A DNA stretch of 8,479 nt from an uncultured Clostridia bacterium (lineage in GTDB: Bacteria > Bacillota_A > Clostridia > Oscillospirales > Oscillospiraceae), in contig CAMKAP010000082.1 in NCBI GenBank assembly GCA_946410505.1, positions 1 through 8,479 on the forward strand, written 5' to 3'. The first letter of the stretch is position 1; the number at the start of each line of letters is the position of its first letter. Made by a program: the position numbers and the translations under genes. This document shows, piece after piece, positions 5,452 through 8,479 of this stretch. The notes under the pieces were generated by a model. The model saw only the letters and a list, made by a program, of their open reading frames with translations, did not search any database and was not told the DNA's origin.

Positions 5452-8400
5452 TCACATCTCCGGCACGTCGCCCGAGGTATCGAGATCGTCGATGGTTTTG
5501 TGGCCGCTCATATCGAGATGAGACACGGTGACGTTCGGGAAGGGGACGTTGATGCCGTTGCGGTAGAAGATTTCCAGAACCTCCCGGTTCAGATAGCGGT
5601 TGACATCGAAAATATCTTTTTCGGCGCACTTGCCGATAATCAGCAGATCGACACTGCTTTCCGAGAGATTGGAGACGCCAAGGAAAACGGGAGTCTCCAG
5701 AAACATGGGGTTCTTTTCCTTGAGAAGCGGCAGATCACGCTTCAGCACCGCCTCCACATAGGCCAGATCCTGCCCGTACTCGACGCCGATGGTGCACATG
5801 GCTACCGAGGCTTCCTTGGTCATGTTCAGCACGCCCGAGATTTCGCTGTTGTTGTAGATCTTGATGTTTCTGGTGATACTATCCAGGATCTTGGTGGTGC
5901 GCAGGCCGATGTCCACGACGGTACCGCGATAATCGCCGATGGTGACAATGTCGCCCACGCGGAATTCACCCTCGAAGACAATGAAGATGCCGGCAAGAAT
6001 ATCCTTGATCAGGCTTTGCGCGCCAAGGCCGATGACAAGAGAGAGAATACTGGCGCTGGCCAGGAGGCTCGTGGAATCGACGCCGATCAGATAGAGGCAG
6101 TAGAACAGGGCACTGAGCGTTCCGCCGTATTTGGCAACGGAAATGAGCAGATGGCCGACCGTCTGGCTGCGGGCGCCGAGAAGCGTGGAGATGAGGCGGA
6201 CGGGGATTCTGAACAGCGTGATGGCAATGGCGGTGAAGAGCATCACCAGCACACAGACACTGAGCGCAAAAATGTTGGGGCTTCTGTCCCAGGTACCGCT
6301 GAGCATGTACTGGATTATGGATTCATCACCGTAGATGGTTTTTGCTCCGGCAAAGGCGAAAATGATGTACAGAACCAGGATGCCAAGCATAATGCTGATG
6401 AGAACGATGAGCTTCTGCTCGGGTGTACGTTCATTCCAGGGGATCTTTCGGTTATCCCAGCGCGCGGCTGCGTTCACGGTGGAGATCTTTCTGCCGGAGG
6501 GCAGGATGATATGGAAGATGGCGGAATCGAGCCCTTTTTCAGCCTGACGTTCGCTCATCGTAGCGTATAGATACTCTTCCTCCTCCGTGGTCATCGTGAC
6601 TGTAGCGGACAGAATGAGAATGAGGATGAGGCTTGTCACCGCAGTAATGGCAGAGATGGAGAGGCGCGCCTGATACATGCCCGCCTTGGGGATCGCAGTG
6701 GCAATATAGTAGCCTTCGGCATAGCGGAAATACTGGAAATAATTCGTACCGTTTACGCGAAGAAAGCCATAGTAATCATTGCCGGAGAAGGCGTTCATCG
6801 GGATGCCCATTTCTTCTGCCGTACGGTAAAGGCTTGCCTCGTAAGGAGAGTAGAGACAGCGGTAGGGGTCCTCACCGTCGAAGAGAACAATAAAGCCGTC
6901 GCTGAGCATATCTGAGGAGAAAATATAGCTGAGTTCGGTGGAGGCCATCAGCTTTTCCGTGAGACCGGGGTCAAGCTCTACCTGAATGAGGCCTCTATGG
7001 GATGTGATGGGGGCATGGAGCGGCCCTTCTTCGTCTTCGGTATGCAGCTTTTCATTTTCGTACCTGTAGTGGGAGACATACTCGGTTTCGCCGTTCTCGT
7101 TGACTGTGGTGTAATAGGTAAATGCAGCGCCGATAAACTGCCCGTCCTCGCCGGTATCCGAGATCATGGGCTCCTGTACCAGGTAGTCGACCTTACCATC
7201 CAGCACGTTCAGAAAAGCATAGGATTGGTCACCGGCCATGTGGCTGACGGTAAAATACCAGTAGTCTGAGTTGGTGGCGATGGTGTGACCGTCTTCATTG
7301 AGAATGTAGATGGATTTCAGGTCATTGGTGTCACACAAGGACTGCAAAATCGTGGAGGAGCCGACAGAGCGGAGCGGGTTGCCTTCTTCATCTTCCAGAA
7401 AATATCTCTGGTTTTCCATGTCGTAATCGGAGTAAAACCGTTCGGTCGGCGTATTGAGAACGGATGGATCCTCTTCAATAAGATAGGAAATCAGCTGCGC
7501 CTTGGCAAGAAAACGGTTGTTGTAGTAGTTCTGAATCAGTTCCCGGTTGACGCTGCTCTCGGTGTACCGTGCGGAGACGTCGTCCAGCGCAGACTTGGAA
7601 ATCTCAATGGTCTGTGAGATTTCCAGCAAAGTTTGGGTATACATGGAGATCCCGAAAATCAGCAGCACGCCGCTGACCATCAGCGGGAATACTTTTTTGA
7701 AAACAGATTTGTCAAAGATCAATTTTTTCCCGGATCTGGTGGAAAAGACCTTCTTCTCGGTAACGACTACATTGCGTACAAAGTCGTTGCGCACGATGAC
7801 GGCATAGATCAGACACAGGACCATGACCGCAATAAAGCCGGAAATGGACCAGAAAAGGACGTACTTGTCGCTGGAATAAATATCCTTCGTGTCCGCAACG
7901 GCGCAGACCACGGTGTTGCTTCCAAATGACCGTGAGACACAGTAATACCGCGTGCCATTGATGACCTGAACCCCGGTATAACCGTCCTGCAGGGCGAGAT
8001 GGGAGAGGCCGGCGTCCAGGGCGTTTTCCCCGGTCAGCACTTCTTTGCCGTTTTCATAGTACAGAAATGTATTGCTCTCCGTGTCCACGGCAAACAGGAA
8101 GCCGTTATTGCTGACCATGGTGCGCCGTAGAACGACAGAGACGTCCTTGAGCGACGAAATCTGCAGATCCAGTGTGGAGGCGTCCGCACCGAGAACGAGA
8201 ACCATCTCTGTTTTCCCGAAGGTAAAGCGGTGGGAATAGAAATAGAAGCTGCCATGATCGTTGATTTCCAGAGCGGGCCGGATCGAGCCGTCTGCCTGTC
8301 GGGTACCCTCCAGAAGAAGATCCAGATTGTCCTGGGAGAGCAGACCGTAATCCACAATATCCGTATTGTAGAGGTCGGGTAAGGGAGAGAGCAGAATCTG

Positions 8401-8479
8401 ACCGCTGTCGGACATGATGAAGAGATATTCCACACCGGAGCGGGCCACGACCTCGGCAAAGACCTCGGAACGTGCTGCG
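5452..8479 (-). CDS. Large MscS-family mechanosensitive channel with two extracytoplasmic Cache-like sensor regions (5' truncated)
   Basis: The frame is open to the right edge, so the true start lies outside. The GTG at 8448 lies in continuous coding sequence and is not a convincing start. Counting from that codon there are 998 residues. Residues 1-197 form a first extracytoplasmic sensor; then come membrane segment 198-220, a short basic cytoplasmic link, membrane segment 253-271, and a second sensor (272-596). Membrane segments follow at about 597-619, 681-701, 725-747 and 770-792, with the pore helix at 796-825. The MscS core is clear: ASILSLVIGLGAQSLIKD, then FRVGDIVTIGDYRGTV (829-844) for the beta domain, and a C-terminal NGINVPFPNVTV (964-975). 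The predicted topology leaves the C-terminal vestibule in the cytoplasm, as in MscS. It is far longer than MscS itself (286 residues). It probably gates ion flow on membrane tension and perhaps on a ligand bound outside; the ligand role is inferred. Confidence 0.9.
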   Translation of the reverse strand, partial: AARSEVFAEVVARSGVEYLFIMSDSGQILLSPLPDLYNTDIVDYGLLSQDNLDLLLEGTRQADGSIRPALEINDHGSFYFYSHRFTFGKTEMVLVLGADASTLDLQISSLKDVSVVLRRTMVSNNGFLFAVDTESNTFLYYENGKEVLTGENALDAGLSHLALQDGYTGVQVINGTRYYCVSRSFGSNTVVCAVADTKDIYSSDKYVLFWSISGFIAVMVLCLIYAVIVRNDFVRNVVVTEKKVFSTRSGKKLIFDKSVFKKVFPLMVSGVLLIFGISMYTQTLLEISQTIEISKSALDDVSARYTESSVNRELIQNYYNNRFLAKAQLISYLIEEDPSVLNTPTERFYSDYDMENQRYFLEDEEGNPLRSVGSSTILQSLCDTNDLKSIYILNEDGHTIATNSDYWYFTVSHMAGDQSYAFLNVLDGKVDYLVQEPMISDTGEDGQFIGAAFTYYTTVNENGETEYVSHYRYENEKLHTEDEEGPLHAPITSHRGLIQVELDPGLTEKLMASTELSYIFSSDMLSDGFIVLFDGEDPYRCLYSPYEASLYRTAEEMGIPMNAFSGNDYYGFLRVNGTNYFQYFRYAEGYYIATAIPKAGMYQARLSISAITAVTSLILILILSATVTMTTEEEEYLYATMSERQAEKGLDSAIFHIILPSGRKISTVNAAARWDNRKIPWNERTPEQKLIVLISIMLGILVLYIIFAFAGAKTIYGDESIIQYMLSGTWDRSPNIFALSVCVLVMLFTAIAITLFRIPVRLISTLLGARSQTVGHLLISVAKYGGTLSALFYCLYLIGVDSTSLLASASILSLVIGLGAQSLIKDILAGIFIVFEGEFRVGDIVTIGDYRGTVVDIGLRTTKILDSITRNIKIYNNSEISGVLNMTKEASVAMCTIGVEYGQDLAYVEAVLKRDLPLLKEKNPMFLETPVFLGVSNLSESSVDLLIIGKCAEKDIFDVNRYLNREVLEIFYRNGINVPFPNVTVSHLDMSGHKTIDDLDTSGDVPEM

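Noticed and set aside
5440..6570. A 376-codon open frame on the + strand opposite the channel gene
   Set aside because: It lies antisense to the well-conserved MscS core, its product is a low-complexity run of Asp, Gly, His and Val without domains, and it has no suitable ribosome binding site.
8446..8448. GTG 8448 as the real start of the channel protein
   Set aside because: The frame stays open to the window edge and the upstream codons read as ordinary protein sequence continuous with the sensor region. No ribosome binding site is seen, so the gene is truncated by the window.

Overview
The window is about 8.5 kb of moderately GC-rich bacterial DNA. Three things point to an anaerobic low-oxygen Firmicute of the Clostridia/Oscillospiraceae type. 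The cofactor biology looks strictly anaerobic (radical SAM enzyme, Cys-rich redox proteins), translation signals are strong Shine-Dalgarno type, and the genes are tightly packed with ATGA/GTGA overlaps. The taxonomic call is an inference from gene content and style; no rRNA or marker gene is present.

Left half (1-4597, + strand): one translationally coupled operon, already under way at base 1. It holds the tail of an unidentified gene, then a 73-aa CxxC/CxxC zinc-ribbon or rubredoxin-like protein (DVU_1557 type), a small class I SAM methyltransferase (DVU_1556 type), a C-GCAxxG-C-C-like redox protein (DVU_1555 type), a radical SAM protein of the TrsS type, a PaaK-like AMP-forming CoA ligase (DVU_1553 type) and a Cys-rich DUF5714 protein (TrsM-associated type). 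The order matches the poorly characterised 'trs' / DVU_1551-1559 neighbourhood as I remember it from Desulfovibrio. There it lies beside a molybdenum-hydroxylase-type aldehyde oxidoreductase. The family names are recalled and were not searched. The gene set suggests activation of an acid by adenylation, radical chemistry, methylation and thiol or Fe-S redox steps that together make or modify an unknown metabolite or cofactor. This is the best candidate for an undescribed system in the window.

Middle (4595-4640): a 19-bp perfect hairpin sits between the convergent operon and the next gene, with a T-rich tract on the minus-strand side. It is a shared terminator.

Right half (4648-8479, - strand): a cytoplasmic SGNH/GDSL hydrolase in which the usual catalytic Asp position is Ser, a short hairpin, and then a very large mechanosensitive-channel (MscS) protein. 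That protein carries two large extracytoplasmic, Cache-like sensor regions ahead of the channel. Its N-terminus lies beyond the window. These two genes have no evident functional link to the trs operon.

There is no tRNA, rRNA, insertion sequence, CRISPR array or gene-free stretch longer than 75 bases.
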